Part shown: piece by piece, positions 38,901 through 46,659 of the stretch | Numbering within the stretch: position 1 is the stretch's first letter | Layout of the letters: each line of letters opens with the position of its first letter | From: Oscillatoriaceae cyanobacterium M7585_C2015_266 | Lineage (GTDB): Bacteria; Cyanobacteriota; Cyanobacteriia; Cyanobacteriales; Oscillatoriaceae | DNA: 64,000 nucleotides | Direction of reading: 5' to 3' | Assembly (NCBI GenBank): GCA_015295835.1 | Contig: DVEG01000004.1 | Location: 1 to 64,000, forward strand | The notes under the pieces: generated by a model | Told to the model about the DNA's origin: nothing | Seen by the model: only the letters and a program-made list of their open reading frames with translations | The model's database searches: none | Translations under genes and position numbers: made by a program

Positions 38901-40870
38901 AAAACGATCAACTGGGGATATTGTTAACCAGCGTCAAAATAGGAATAGAATCTCAAAATGCGAAAGCCAGACTGGAAGACAAAAATCAAATCGCCGAACG
39001 TCTCAGACAAGCCGTCTCCAGAGTACAGGAAATCAACCGCTTTCAAGGACACAACAAGAGTGTTTTGAGTGTCAGCTTTTCTCCAGGGGAAGAGGCGATC
39101 GCTTCTGCTGGCGACGACAACACCATCAAACTTTGGCGAGTTGACGGCTATTTACTGAAAACCCTAACCGGGCATAAAGATGCCGTCACAAATATCTGCT
39201 TTAGCAGCGATGGCAAACTCCTCGCCTCCGCCAGCGCTGATCGCACAATCAAGCTCTGGAATGTTGAAGACGGCAGGGAACTGCAAACCTTTAGAGGCCA
39301 CTCGGAAACGGTGACCAGCGTCAGCTTTTCCCCAGACGGGCGAATACTCGCTTCCGCCAGTGCCGACAAAACTATCAAACTCTGGAACACTTCTAACGGT
39401 AAGCTGATCAAAACCATCAACGCCCATAATAAATGGGTTCTGAGCGTCAGCTTCAGCCCTGACGCTCGCTACCTTGCTTCTGCCTCCGAGGATAAAACCG
39501 TCAAACTCTGGAAAAGCGACGGTCAGCCTTTGAAAACCCTCTTGGGTCACAATGATATAGTTTACAACGTCAGTTTCAGCCCTGATGGCAAGACTCTGGC
39601 TTCGGCTTCGGCAGACACCACTGTCAAACTTTGGAATTTAGACGACGGCAAAGAACTAAAAACTTTCAAAGGCCACAGTGATGAAGTCTTGGGGGTGAGT
39701 TTCAGCCGCGATGGTAAAATGCTGGCTTCGGCTTCGGCAGACACCACTGTCAAACTCTGGAGCGTAGAGGGAACGCTGCTCAATACTCTCAAAGGGCACC
39801 AGGATGATGTCATGGGGGTGAGTTTCAGCAGTGATGGCAAAAAAATTGCCTCTGCTAGTGTCGATAAAACCGTGAGGCTTTGGCGTATCGATAGCACTCC
39901 TTTGCGCCAAACTCTAACCGGACACAGTGACTGGGTTTATCGCGCTAGTTTTAGCCCTGACGGGGATTTGATTGCCTCTGCTAGTTACGATAAAACTGTT
40001 AGACTTTGGCTGCTCGATAGTACGGCTCTAAGACCCCTGGAAGGTCACAAAGATTGGGTGAGCTGGGTGAGTTTTAGCCCTGATGGCCAAACGATTGCTT
40101 CTGCTAGTTATGATAAAACTGTGATTCTCTGGAGCCGCGACGGCACTTTGCTCAATACTATTAAGGGACACAGCGGGGCGATTTTTAGCGTTAGTTTTAA
40201 CTCTGAGGGGGACAAACTTATTACCGCTAGTCAAGATAAGACGGCGAAAATTTGGCGTCGTAGCGATGGGGCACTTCTGGCTTCTCTACAACATGAGGAT
40301 AATGTCACAAGTGCTATCTTTAGCCCTGACGGAGAGGCGATCGCTACTTCTTCTGATGATTCGACGGTCAAACTCTGGCGCAAAGACGGTACTTTGCTCA
40401 AAACCTTGCGACACGGCGATAAGGTAACAAGTGTCAGTTTCAGCCCCGATGCTCAGATGCTCGCTTCCTCTAGTGCTGACAAAACGGTCAAACTCTGGCG
40501 CAAGGATGGAAGATTAGTTGAGATTTTGTACCACAAGGATCGTGTCAATAGCGTCAGTTTCAGCCCCAAGGGCGACTTGATTGCTTCGGCTTCTGAGGAT
40601 AAAACTGTAACTCTCTGGCGTAAGGATGGAACACGCATCGCCACTCTCGACAATACGGAAATTGTTAATAGCCTTAGTTTTAGCCCGGATGGCAAAATTT
40701 TGGCTTTGGCGACTAAGGATAAAACCGTGATTCTCTGGCGAGTTAATAATTTGAATTTGGAAAATCTGATCGCTAGCGGTTGCGATTGGCTACAGGACTA
40801 TCTCAAGAATAATCCTTATGTGCTAGAGGAAGATCGCCGTCTGTGTGAGGGTATTTATTCTTCGCTCTGA
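35984..40870 (+). CDS. STAND ATPase with TPR-like region and 14 WD40 repeats
   Basis: This 1628-residue protein begins with a conserved cyanobacterial region (about 1-180; ALMVFGLESVQGIEKVL, APDFYSWAS). A helical TPR-like part follows (about 215-490). Next is an nSTAND-type ATPase with Walker A GQSGVGKSSIVRAGL (about 544-558) and Walker B VLIFDQFEEFF (about 628). After a coiled coil there is one membrane helix (about 918-940, ITGAAIAALVLVSLIWLAIA). The C-terminus has 14 WD40 units (about 1021-1592), enough for two seven-bladed propellers. STAND proteins with repeat sensors act as ligand-triggered switches, some in phage defence. No effector domain is fused here. Second gene of the pair with the preceding ATPase. 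Confidence 0.88.
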   Translation: MDEPLAQPDVAAQNQAALQSLSRMIALCQGTFSITLLRCNYLSLRSLSAQQLRDMCDFPIRELFLPPDVKSLYNFIEKEIATSETPALMVFGLESVQGIEKVLTSMNAERELFRNNFHFPLLLWVTDEILRTLIRTAPDFYSWASTCQLLLGTSELIDFIRESNERVFSAVLQAFTETFRPNSTILGPLGYSELESARRDLLALGVQLAPELEAGLQFIRGRDDYINDRIDAAIENYRQSLAFWQQGKDDNKQISHSRLSTPNNTFLERQGIVLCRIGLCYSRKAELQPAQSQKHWQQARDCLLQGVEAFKQAGREDLVAKFKTELMEVLRHLKAWEDLQELAAEALRLHQVYNQQVQLSQDYGFLAEVALEQCNWTVAKHRAKQALAILALAARQKQANASTLSQHQGLYLLLLARAQQKLGQYSQAIRQLEAARKESDPQYAPRLYLEILEELRKLYFQQHRYLEAFELKQEQRALAAQYGLSAFIGAGCLQPQLQVRNPAVESIAPSVTLPPEITVSRRQQDVNNLLNRISSTQHKLTVIHGQSGVGKSSIVRAGLVPALKQTVTIARDVLPVVLSGYTDWVVHLGQLLAEGLQEMRSLYLSAPLDSTTAIVEQLRLNGERNLLTVLIFDQFEEFFFLAKNQATKQVFFEFLRDCLDVPFVKVILSMRSDFLHYLLEGIRLTNLDAINNDILSKTILYYLGNLSPEDAKAVIQSLTERSQFYLEPELTERLVQDLASEMGEVRPIELQVVGSQLQTNNIRTLEQYEKHGPKTKLVEQFLEEVVKDCGPENERSARLILYFLTDKNDPRPLRTKDELAAKLSELEPGQKIDLDLVLKILVKSGLVFLVGEFPTPFYQLVHDYLAAFIRQQNEPDLSEIENLRKREKMSKAEIEQLRKEKEMVDQLKETKARLNLLLRVTITGAAIAALVLVSLIWLAIAQTQEAISQRKEAEKARTDALKAASSALVISNENDQLGILLTSVKIGIESQNAKARLEDKNQIAERLRQAVSRVQEINRFQGHNKSVLSVSFSPGEEAIASAGDDNTIKLWRVDGYLLKTLTGHKDAVTNICFSSDGKLLASASADRTIKLWNVEDGRELQTFRGHSETVTSVSFSPDGRILASASADKTIKLWNTSNGKLIKTINAHNKWVLSVSFSPDARYLASASEDKTVKLWKSDGQPLKTLLGHNDIVYNVSFSPDGKTLASASADTTVKLWNLDDGKELKTFKGHSDEVLGVSFSRDGKMLASASADTTVKLWSVEGTLLNTLKGHQDDVMGVSFSSDGKKIASASVDKTVRLWRIDSTPLRQTLTGHSDWVYRASFSPDGDLIASASYDKTVRLWLLDSTALRPLEGHKDWVSWVSFSPDGQTIASASYDKTVILWSRDGTLLNTIKGHSGAIFSVSFNSEGDKLITASQDKTAKIWRRSDGALLASLQHEDNVTSAIFSPDGEAIATSSDDSTVKLWRKDGTLLKTLRHGDKVTSVSFSPDAQMLASSSADKTVKLWRKDGRLVEILYHKDRVNSVSFSPKGDLIASASEDKTVTLWRKDGTRIATLDNTEIVNSLSFSPDGKILALATKDKTVILWRVNNLNLENLIASGCDWLQDYLKNNPYVLEEDRRLCEGIYSSL
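39043..40755 (+). repeat. Coding tandem repeat: 14 WD40 units
   Basis: Units of about 120 bases repeat 14 times and are visible at DNA level, for example GCTTCGGCTTCGGCAGACACCAC-like blocks near 39600 and 39724 that are nearly identical. Each encodes a pattern such as GH..V..VSFSPDG..LASASADKTVKLW. The last four units have lost the GH pair (QHEDNV, RHGDKV, YHKDRV, DNTEIV). Confidence 0.9.
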
Positions 40871-41053
40871 CTTTAGTCGCGAGTTTTGTCCTCACTTTTT
40901 TATTCTTAAAATAAAATAGTTGTTTGGGGGCTTGTCCTCCGCTGGGTTTTTATTATCTTTTTCTTGCATATATACATATATACGTTATTTAATAAAAATT
41001 AATCCCTCTTCGTTAATAAAATTAACCCAGGGGCTACTCTATATAAATATGTT

Positions 41054-41322
41054 CTAAGCGCACGAGAATGCGAGCCAGGGAATGCGCTGAACTGCAAAAC
41101 CGTATTTTTGCGTTTTAAGGAGAATAATTGCGCTTCCCAGCAAGAGTGAGCCTTGAAACTTGGTATTCCAAAAAGCCGCCAACGTATAGATAAGGAGAGT
41201 TTGAGCGATGCCGATGCTACTGTGAGCAAAGAAAATCCCCGGTAAGAAGTGCTGCGTCGCCTCCGCAACAATTCAATCATAATGCGTTGTGCTATTGCTA
41301 TTGTTTCCCGTAAATATTTCAT
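41054..41322 (-). pseudogene. Decayed ABC-2 type permease gene
   Basis: On the minus strand from ATG 41322 the frame reads MKYLRETIAIAQRIMIELLR and RRRRSTSY, the typical start of a cyanobacterial ABC-2 export permease. The sequence then shifts frame, and the +1-related frame continues with a coherent hydrophobic segment, GIFFAHSSIGIAQTLLIYTL followed by AAFWNTKFQGSLLLGSAII, until a stop at 41054. Intact permeases have about 120 more residues between RRRRS and TSY plus further helices afterwards. The gene therefore has an internal deletion, a frameshift and a truncated end. Its 5' end is divergent from the desaturase gene, 26 bases away. Confidence 0.65.
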
Positions 41323-41348
41323 CTAGTGAGAAGTTGATTGAGTATTTT

Positions 41349-43292
41349 ATGAGTGACTTATCGAAGTACGCGCAATCGCTACCCCTATCCCGACGTGCCC
41401 TATTAAAGATGTTTGGTGTTAGTGCTGTGGCGGGAGTTATAGGATACTCCCGATTTGTAAAGCCTCAGCCAACGGTTTTTCAAAAGGATACTTTAGATTT
41501 GCCGTTTTTTACGAGCCGCCCGTTAAAGGTTGTGGTGATTGGAGGGGGATTGGCAGGGCTAGCTTGTGCTTACGAACTCAGTCAACGGGGTTTTAAAGTA
41601 ACGCTGTTAGAACGCTCGCCCCAATTGGGGGGAAAAATAGCTAGTTGGCAGATTGAAGTAGGCGGTGAAACTTTTATGATGGAACATGGTTTCCACGGCT
41701 TTTTCCCCCAATATTATAATCTTAAAAGTATTGTTGCTGAGTTGGGCATTACGAAAAATTTTGTGGATTTAAAGTTCTACTCTCTGCTTTTCCGCGATAA
41801 CAAATATCAGCCAGAAGTATTTCGCCCCAGTCATTCGGCGTTTCCCTGGAATATCGTAGATTTAGCGCTCGCTTCTTCCAATCGTCTACGCTGGGGAATC
41901 AACCTTACCAACCCCGCCCACTGGCAAGTTTTCCGAGCCATTACCGGTTTTCACCCCCAAAAAACTTACCTGCGTCTCGATCATTTATCGGTTGCTGAAT
42001 GGGCGGCACAAGATTTTCCTCAAGGGCTATACGATTTATATTTCTTACCCTTTGCTAAATCCACTTTGAATGCCCCCGATATGCTTAGTGCTGGTGAATT
42101 AATGCAATTTTTCCATTTTTACTTTTTTGGTAATCCAGAGGGGCTGGCTTTTAATGGTACCCGGCAAGATATGGGTACGTCGTTGGTGCAGCCCATCGCT
42201 GAAGCAATAAAACGGGCGGGTGGCACCATTGTTACTGAGGCGGTTGTTAGTAATATTCACTGGCAAGATGGGCAAATTGATTCTCTCAGTTACTATCAGG
42301 GTGATGCGGGCAATTCGGTTCCTTTTTGGGTGAAGCGTAATTCCTTACTTTCTAAAGCGGGAGAAAAAGAATATTTCGGAGCAGGCGATTGCGTTTTTGT
42401 CGCTACATCTGGTGGCAAAGAAGCAATTTCTCTGACTTGCACCCACCAAAGTTGCACTCTTCAGCCGCAAACAAACGGCGAATTTCACTGCCCCTGTCAC
42501 GGTGCAATTTTTAACGCTGATGGTAAAGTTATAAAAGGACCTGCTAAACGGGATTTGCCTCGTTTCAAAGTGCTACAACGGAAGAAAGAAGAGCTGCAAT
42601 TGGTGGCGTCTGTTAAGCTACCGAAAGCAAAAAATATTCTCAAAGCAGATTACTATGTGATTGCTACCGATGTACCGGGAGTGCAACATCTTTTTACTTT
42701 GATGACGGGGGAAGTAAATAATCAAGTAAAAGAGGGAGTGGAAAAATTAGCGATCGCTGATCCCTTTGCCGTCGCTCGCTTCTGGTTTGATCGCGATTTT
42801 GAGTGGCAACATAGTTGGTTTACCTCTCTTTCTGGTTACAAACTTACTGACAGCATCACCCTTTACCACCGTATCCAAGAACAATTTATCGAGTGGAATC
42901 GAAAAACCGGCGGTAGTGTTGTCGAATTACACGCTTACTGCTATAAAGAAAAAGACTTCCCCACCCAGCAAGCTTTACTAGCTACTTTCGAGCAGGAATT
43001 GTACGAAATTGTGCCTGCACTCAAAGGCGCAAAGATGTTGCACCGGGAATTAGTCAATCAAAAGAATTTCTCAGGCTATCCCCCAGGTAGTTATGCCGAG
43101 CGCCCGGAAACTTGTTGTGGTGTTCCTAATTTAATTTTTGCCGGAGATTGGGTAAAAATGCCTTTTCCTTGCGGTTTAATGGAGCGCGCTGTCAGTAGTG
43201 GATTGCTGGCTGCAAATGCAATTCTACACCGGGAAGGATTACAGCGGAGAGTTCTTTTTTCTGTAAATCCACAAGGTTGGCTACAAATTTAA
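41349..43292 (+). CDS. cruE: FAD-dependent carotenoid desaturase with Rieske domain (CruE-like)
   Basis: This 647-residue protein starts with a twin-arginine signal (SRRALLKMFGVSAVAGVIGY from residue 14). The FAD-binding motif VVVIGGGLAGLACAYE of phytoene-desaturase-type amine oxidases follows. In the middle a Rieske [2Fe-2S] domain is inserted, with CTHQSC and CPCHGA ligands, and the C-terminal FAD motif is FAGDWVKMPFPCGLMERAV. This combination matches the CruE/CrtU beta-carotene desaturase/methyltransferase family that makes aromatic end rings. The adjacent Rieske oxygenase supports a role in synechoxanthin-type carotenoid synthesis. An upstream frame from 41289 adds 20 residues before the Tat motif and is not preferred. 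Confidence 0.7.
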   Translation: MSDLSKYAQSLPLSRRALLKMFGVSAVAGVIGYSRFVKPQPTVFQKDTLDLPFFTSRPLKVVVIGGGLAGLACAYELSQRGFKVTLLERSPQLGGKIASWQIEVGGETFMMEHGFHGFFPQYYNLKSIVAELGITKNFVDLKFYSLLFRDNKYQPEVFRPSHSAFPWNIVDLALASSNRLRWGINLTNPAHWQVFRAITGFHPQKTYLRLDHLSVAEWAAQDFPQGLYDLYFLPFAKSTLNAPDMLSAGELMQFFHFYFFGNPEGLAFNGTRQDMGTSLVQPIAEAIKRAGGTIVTEAVVSNIHWQDGQIDSLSYYQGDAGNSVPFWVKRNSLLSKAGEKEYFGAGDCVFVATSGGKEAISLTCTHQSCTLQPQTNGEFHCPCHGAIFNADGKVIKGPAKRDLPRFKVLQRKKEELQLVASVKLPKAKNILKADYYVIATDVPGVQHLFTLMTGEVNNQVKEGVEKLAIADPFAVARFWFDRDFEWQHSWFTSLSGYKLTDSITLYHRIQEQFIEWNRKTGGSVVELHAYCYKEKDFPTQQALLATFEQELYEIVPALKGAKMLHRELVNQKNFSGYPPGSYAERPETCCGVPNLIFAGDWVKMPFPCGLMERAVSSGLLAANAILHREGLQRRVLFSVNPQGWLQI

Positions 43293-43300
43293 TCCTGTTA

Positions 43301-43326
43301 AGAGATGCGAGCGAGCGCATCTCTTT
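43301..43326 (+). terminator. Terminator-like hairpin after the desaturase gene
   Basis: AGAGATGCG (43301-43309) pairs exactly with CGCATCTCT (43316-43324) around a 6-base loop, nine bases after the stop codon, followed by only two or three T. It may reduce but not abolish read-through to the Rieske oxygenase gene 113 bases downstream. Confidence 0.65.
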
Positions 43327-43438
43327 ACCCTGGAATTATATAAATATTATGAAACTGTTGTCGGCACTGCTCAGAAAAGTGCTTACCCGAAACATTCTGT
43401 TTCCTACATTCTCTACTTAAAGAAATCTAAATAATATC

Positions 43439-44512
43439 ATGGAATCGGCATCTTTAAAAAATTCGCAGCCCCACATCCGCAAGTTAGGCATCAATCGTAA
43501 TCACTGGTATGTGGTGGCACGCAGCACCGAAGTGAAAAACCAACCCGTAGGCGTTATTCTTTGGAATCAAGCGATCGTTTTATTCCGTGATAGTAGCGGC
43601 ACTGTTTGTGCATTAGAAAATCGCTGCCCTCACCGTCAGGTAAAACTTAGTCATGGTTGCGTTATTGGGGATATTATACAATGTCAATATCATGGCTGGC
43701 AATTTAAGTCAAGTGGCGAGTGTGTAGGAGTGCCTTATTTAGGGAAAAACCAGAAATTGCCCACCTGTAAAATCCGCTCATATCCAGTAAAAGAATTAGA
43801 CGGTTTTATCTGGCTATTTCCGGGGAAACAAGCGCTCGCAGATACGAACCCTCCCCTAGGAGTTCCCGAATGGGATCACCTCAATTACATCGCTACCGTT
43901 TCCACTATCAACTGCAACGCCCACTATTCCTATTTAATCGAAAATCTTATGGATATGTACCACGGGCACTTACATCAAAATTGGCAAGCGTGGGCTAATC
44001 CAGAGCTGCAAGATATTAACGAAAATAACAATCGGGTAGACGCTCACTATCAAGCGCAGAGCTATTACCGAATTGACAAAATATGGTCAATTTCGCAACT
44101 ATTTTTCCCAGCACTGCGTCGCCTCCACCCTGAGCCATTAGACGTCAGCTATATTTACCCGCATTGGGTGTCTACTTTAGGCAAAGATTTTAAAATTTAC
44201 TGTCTACTTTGTCCAGTGAGCGAAACTGCTACCCGTGCCTATCTAGTTCATTTTACCTCATTAAATGCCTTTTGGCGTTTACATAAATTGCCTGTGTGGT
44301 TCCGCAAATTTATTAAAAATAGTTTATTTGGTTCTGCACAAAAATTGCTCGACGGTTTAGTTCGTCAAGATGTGCTTATGATTGAGGAAGAACAGCAGGC
44401 ATATTTACACAATCCAGAGCTGCGCAATTATGAATTAAATCGGGCATTGGTGAGTGTACAGCGGTTAATGAGGAGACAGGCTGAGCTAGATAAGGCGATA
44501 AAAAATAACTAA
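43439..44512 (+). CDS. Rieske [2Fe-2S] oxygenase (PaO/CruH-like)
   Basis: This 357-residue protein has an N-terminal Rieske domain with ligands Cys63, His65, Cys82 and His85 in NRCPHR and CQYHGW. The catalytic domain follows with the mononuclear iron motif in ENLMDMYHGHLHQNW (conserved Asn/Asp and His residues). The overall form is that of pheophorbide a oxygenase-like proteins. Its position directly after the CruE-like gene suggests oxidation of an aromatic carotenoid methyl group, as proposed for CruH in synechoxanthin synthesis. Chlorophyll breakdown enzymes of the same family are the alternative. No membrane helix is obvious at the C-terminus. Confidence 0.72.
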   Translation: MESASLKNSQPHIRKLGINRNHWYVVARSTEVKNQPVGVILWNQAIVLFRDSSGTVCALENRCPHRQVKLSHGCVIGDIIQCQYHGWQFKSSGECVGVPYLGKNQKLPTCKIRSYPVKELDGFIWLFPGKQALADTNPPLGVPEWDHLNYIATVSTINCNAHYSYLIENLMDMYHGHLHQNWQAWANPELQDINENNNRVDAHYQAQSYYRIDKIWSISQLFFPALRRLHPEPLDVSYIYPHWVSTLGKDFKIYCLLCPVSETATRAYLVHFTSLNAFWRLHKLPVWFRKFIKNSLFGSAQKLLDGLVRQDVLMIEEEQQAYLHNPELRNYELNRALVSVQRLMRRQAELDKAIKNN

Positions 44513-44528
44513 GTTGTTACAAAAATAT

Positions 44529-44547
44529 CCCCGGGGTTTACCCCGGG
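44529..44547 (-). terminator. Terminator between convergent genes
   Basis: CCCGGGG (44530-44536) pairs with CCCCGGG (44541-44547) around TTTA. On the minus strand the stem is followed by GATATTTTTG, so it mainly ends the linker-domain transcript, and it lies between convergent stop codons. Confidence 0.75.
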
Positions 44548-44558
44548 TTAAACAAATA

Positions 44559-45149
44559 TTAAGAACGTACCCGTCTAGAAGGCAACCAAGCAGGGCGGCA
44601 AATTCCACCGCTACAGTCGAGGTGTAGCTCGTGCCAGTAGAGAGTAGGAATTGCCCAGCCCCTTTGCCCCGCATATTCTTTTTCTAAAAAACTACTTTCT
44701 AGATAATCATTAGCTGATTCGTAGTGACGTTTACGCCAATAGGGAACCGTAAAACAACCAAATGCCTTGCGGTATTCTTCTGAGTCTATCATTTCTGAAA
44801 CCATTGCCCCGACTCCTCGACGCACCAGCAAATTATCATAAAAGCGAATTTCTGCTTCGTCGTGGGGGGCGCGCCCTAAAAAATGTTTTATCGCATTCTC
44901 GATAAATTTGACATTGGAGCTGCGCTCGTAAAATGATTGCAGATATAATGGAGTGACTGCTAGTCTTTTTAGAAAGTGTCGGATGCCGATTTTCCCTTTA
45001 ATAAATTCATTTTCTAAATTTGCTATCTGGCGACGTTCCGCTATATAGGGTACCCGCTCCAACACTTGACGGTAAATTTGCAGCAGGATTTGCTTGCGTT
45101 CTTCAGGTGAGGCATTATGATGAGTAGTAATGGGTTCTTTTAATAGCAT
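44559..45149 (-). CDS. Orphan phycobilisome linker-domain protein
   Basis: This 196-residue protein carries one phycobilisome linker (PBS_linker_poly) domain at about 20-150: QIYRQVLERVPYIAERRQ, NEFIKGKIGIRHFLKRLAVT, HFLGRAPHDEAEIRFYDN and GVGAMVSEMIDSEEYRKAFG, ending with the usual VPYWR. Ordinary rod-core linkers are longer, about 250 residues. After the domain is an unusual Cys-containing tail (HELHLDCSGGICRPAWLPSR). No cpc or apc genes are near. It follows a phycobiliprotein-like gene by 45 bases, so the two products may interact with each other rather than with the normal antenna. Confidence 0.82.
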   Translation of the reverse strand: MLLKEPITTHHNASPEERKQILLQIYRQVLERVPYIAERRQIANLENEFIKGKIGIRHFLKRLAVTPLYLQSFYERSSNVKFIENAIKHFLGRAPHDEAEIRFYDNLLVRRGVGAMVSEMIDSEEYRKAFGCFTVPYWRKRHYESANDYLESSFLEKEYAGQRGWAIPTLYWHELHLDCSGGICRPAWLPSRRVRS

Positions 45150-45194
45150 AGTTTTAGTCTTATTGGCGTTTCTAGCTGGTGGCTATAATATTTT

Positions 45195-45704
45195 CTAGTT
45201 ACTACTTGCTTTTTGAACGCTTGCCATCAATTTAGGTGGCAAGTCTAGGGTTTGCAAAATTATCTCGATATAGGGTTCTATCAACTGATAGGCAGGAGCT
45301 GGCAGGTTTTCGCTTAGAACTTCCTGCAAGCAGCGATATGCGGTTAAGCAAGTATTATTCTGGCGATAAGCGGTGAGAATATTTGCCTGCCAGAAAAATA
45401 AATTTTCTTTGAAAAATTTTTCGTCGTCTCTGAGTACTGATAGGGCAATGTAGCGTAGCACTTGCGCCATGTCATACTGGCATCTTTTGCCGTGCTTTTG
45501 CATTATTTCTGGTTCGAGAACTAAAAATTTTTTCAGCGCCAGCTGCACTAGCTTATCTGCTCTATCTCTTAGCAGGTTGTAGGTTTGCAGGCGATTCGAG
45601 AAGCTTTTTAAATATCGCTGCACTGGCTGCAGCTCTGTTGCGGTGAGATACCGCCCTTCGCTCTGATTGGCTAGCTCTTCCAATAGGGAATTAATACTAC
45701 GCAT
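45195..45704 (-). CDS. Phycobiliprotein-fold protein without bilin cysteine (1 of 3)
   Basis: This 169-residue protein matches the phycobilisome globin family: the N-terminal helix motif EGRYLTATELQPVQRYLKSF corresponds to ARYLSPGEL in allophycocyanin. At the bilin site, where phycobiliproteins have CLRD, this protein has VLRY (Val82-Tyr85), so neither the thioether Cys nor the bilin-contacting Asp is present. It should not carry a chromophore in the usual way. It lies upstream of the linker-domain gene and downstream of the GvpL/F-like gene. It resembles the phycobilisome-like members of the Synechocystis Pap cluster. Confidence 0.8.
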   Translation of the reverse strand: MRSINSLLEELANQSEGRYLTATELQPVQRYLKSFSNRLQTYNLLRDRADKLVQLALKKFLVLEPEIMQKHGKRCQYDMAQVLRYIALSVLRDDEKFFKENLFFWQANILTAYRQNNTCLTAYRCLQEVLSENLPAPAYQLIEPYIEIILQTLDLPPKLMASVQKASSN

Positions 45705-45887
45705 CTTAGCTAGTTTTAATTAACTCTATTCTCAGTTTGAGCGAAAAATTTTTCTTCTGCAAGGATTTGATGCAATTTGTAACATTCAGGTTTAAAGATG
45801 TTAAAATTTATAAAATAAGATGACTTAATCCGTAAAAATACTGTTAGTTGTGCAGGCAGGGCAAGCTGTTTTTTCTCAGAAATTGGT

Positions 45888-46601
45888 TTAAGAATTAATA
45901 GTTTGTGTAACAAAATGATAAGGAGGTAGGGGTTCTCCTAGGTAAAATTCCCAATGGGAACAGGTTTGCTGCCAATTTTGTACTTGCTGGGAAAGGAAGG
46001 GATCTTCTGGGCGTGAAGGGATGCGAGCGCGTATAAAGTTACCCAAAATATAAATTTTCTGAGTATTTCCCTGCGGAGTAATAAGGGCATTAGGATAATA
46101 CTGGGCAAGTTTTTGCTGTACAAAAAGCCACTGTTGTGCTTGCTCAGCTTGAAAATCCTGCTGAGTTTGGTAGCGCTGTTTCTTAGCGAGAAAATACTCT
46201 CTGCCTTTTGCAGAGGATGGAATGGTAGGTGTCGGTGCTTCCCTGGGTACACACTTTATACAATATTCAGCTTTATCGGTTAAACAGGCGAGTTGTTGTA
46301 AGTATTCTTCCTGGTGCTGTAGTAGGTGATTTTCTAGTGCTTCTGGTGATATGAAGCAGGTGCCGAAGCGTAAGGGTAATAGTGTTTGTTGTTTGAATGT
46401 TTCACAGATAATTCTATCATGGGATAAAACTGCTTGGATGAGGGCTTTTTCTTCTAGTTTTTCGAGTGCGGCTATGGTGAGTAGTGGCTCGACTAGCGCT
46501 AATAGGTTACCAACTGCGATCGCTTTTAATTCAAAAGCAATCCCATTGGCTGGCAATTCTAATTTTGTCTCTGTTTTTCTCATTATAGCATAGATGTACA
46601 T
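45888..46601 (-). CDS. GvpL/GvpF-family protein
   Basis: This 237-residue protein has the family beginning MYIYAIM, the central block VLSHDRIICETF followed by LLPLRFGTCF, the segment HLLQHQEEYLQQLACLTDKAEYC, and an ending PPYHFVT. GvpF and GvpL are accessory proteins of gas vesicles that help nucleate or chaperone the shell protein GvpA. No gvpA, gvpC or gvpN gene exists in the window, and the surrounding genes are phycobilisome-like and kinase genes. It may have been recruited to another assembly process. It is 58 bases downstream of the MazG-like gene. Confidence 0.8.
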   Translation of the reverse strand: MYIYAIMRKTETKLELPANGIAFELKAIAVGNLLALVEPLLTIAALEKLEEKALIQAVLSHDRIICETFKQQTLLPLRFGTCFISPEALENHLLQHQEEYLQQLACLTDKAEYCIKCVPREAPTPTIPSSAKGREYFLAKKQRYQTQQDFQAEQAQQWLFVQQKLAQYYPNALITPQGNTQKIYILGNFIRARIPSRPEDPFLSQQVQNWQQTCSHWEFYLGEPLPPYHFVTQTINS

Positions 46602-46659
46602 TTTTCTTTCTTGTTTTTTCTTATATTCTCAAAAAATCATAACTATTTTTATTATATAT

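Noticed and set aside
39148-40695. Several minus-strand open frames of 68-128 codons inside the WD40 gene
   Set aside because: They are mirror images of the repeated WD40 codons, share the same repeated pattern, and have no ribosome sites.
45716-45913. Minus-strand 65-codon frame after the GvpL/F gene
   Set aside because: It overlaps the end of the GvpL/F gene in another frame, has no ribosome site and no domain.
45888-46601. Gas vesicle gene cluster
   Set aside because: Only one GvpL/F-family gene is present; no GvpA-like short hydrophobic shell protein or other gvp gene is found nearby.
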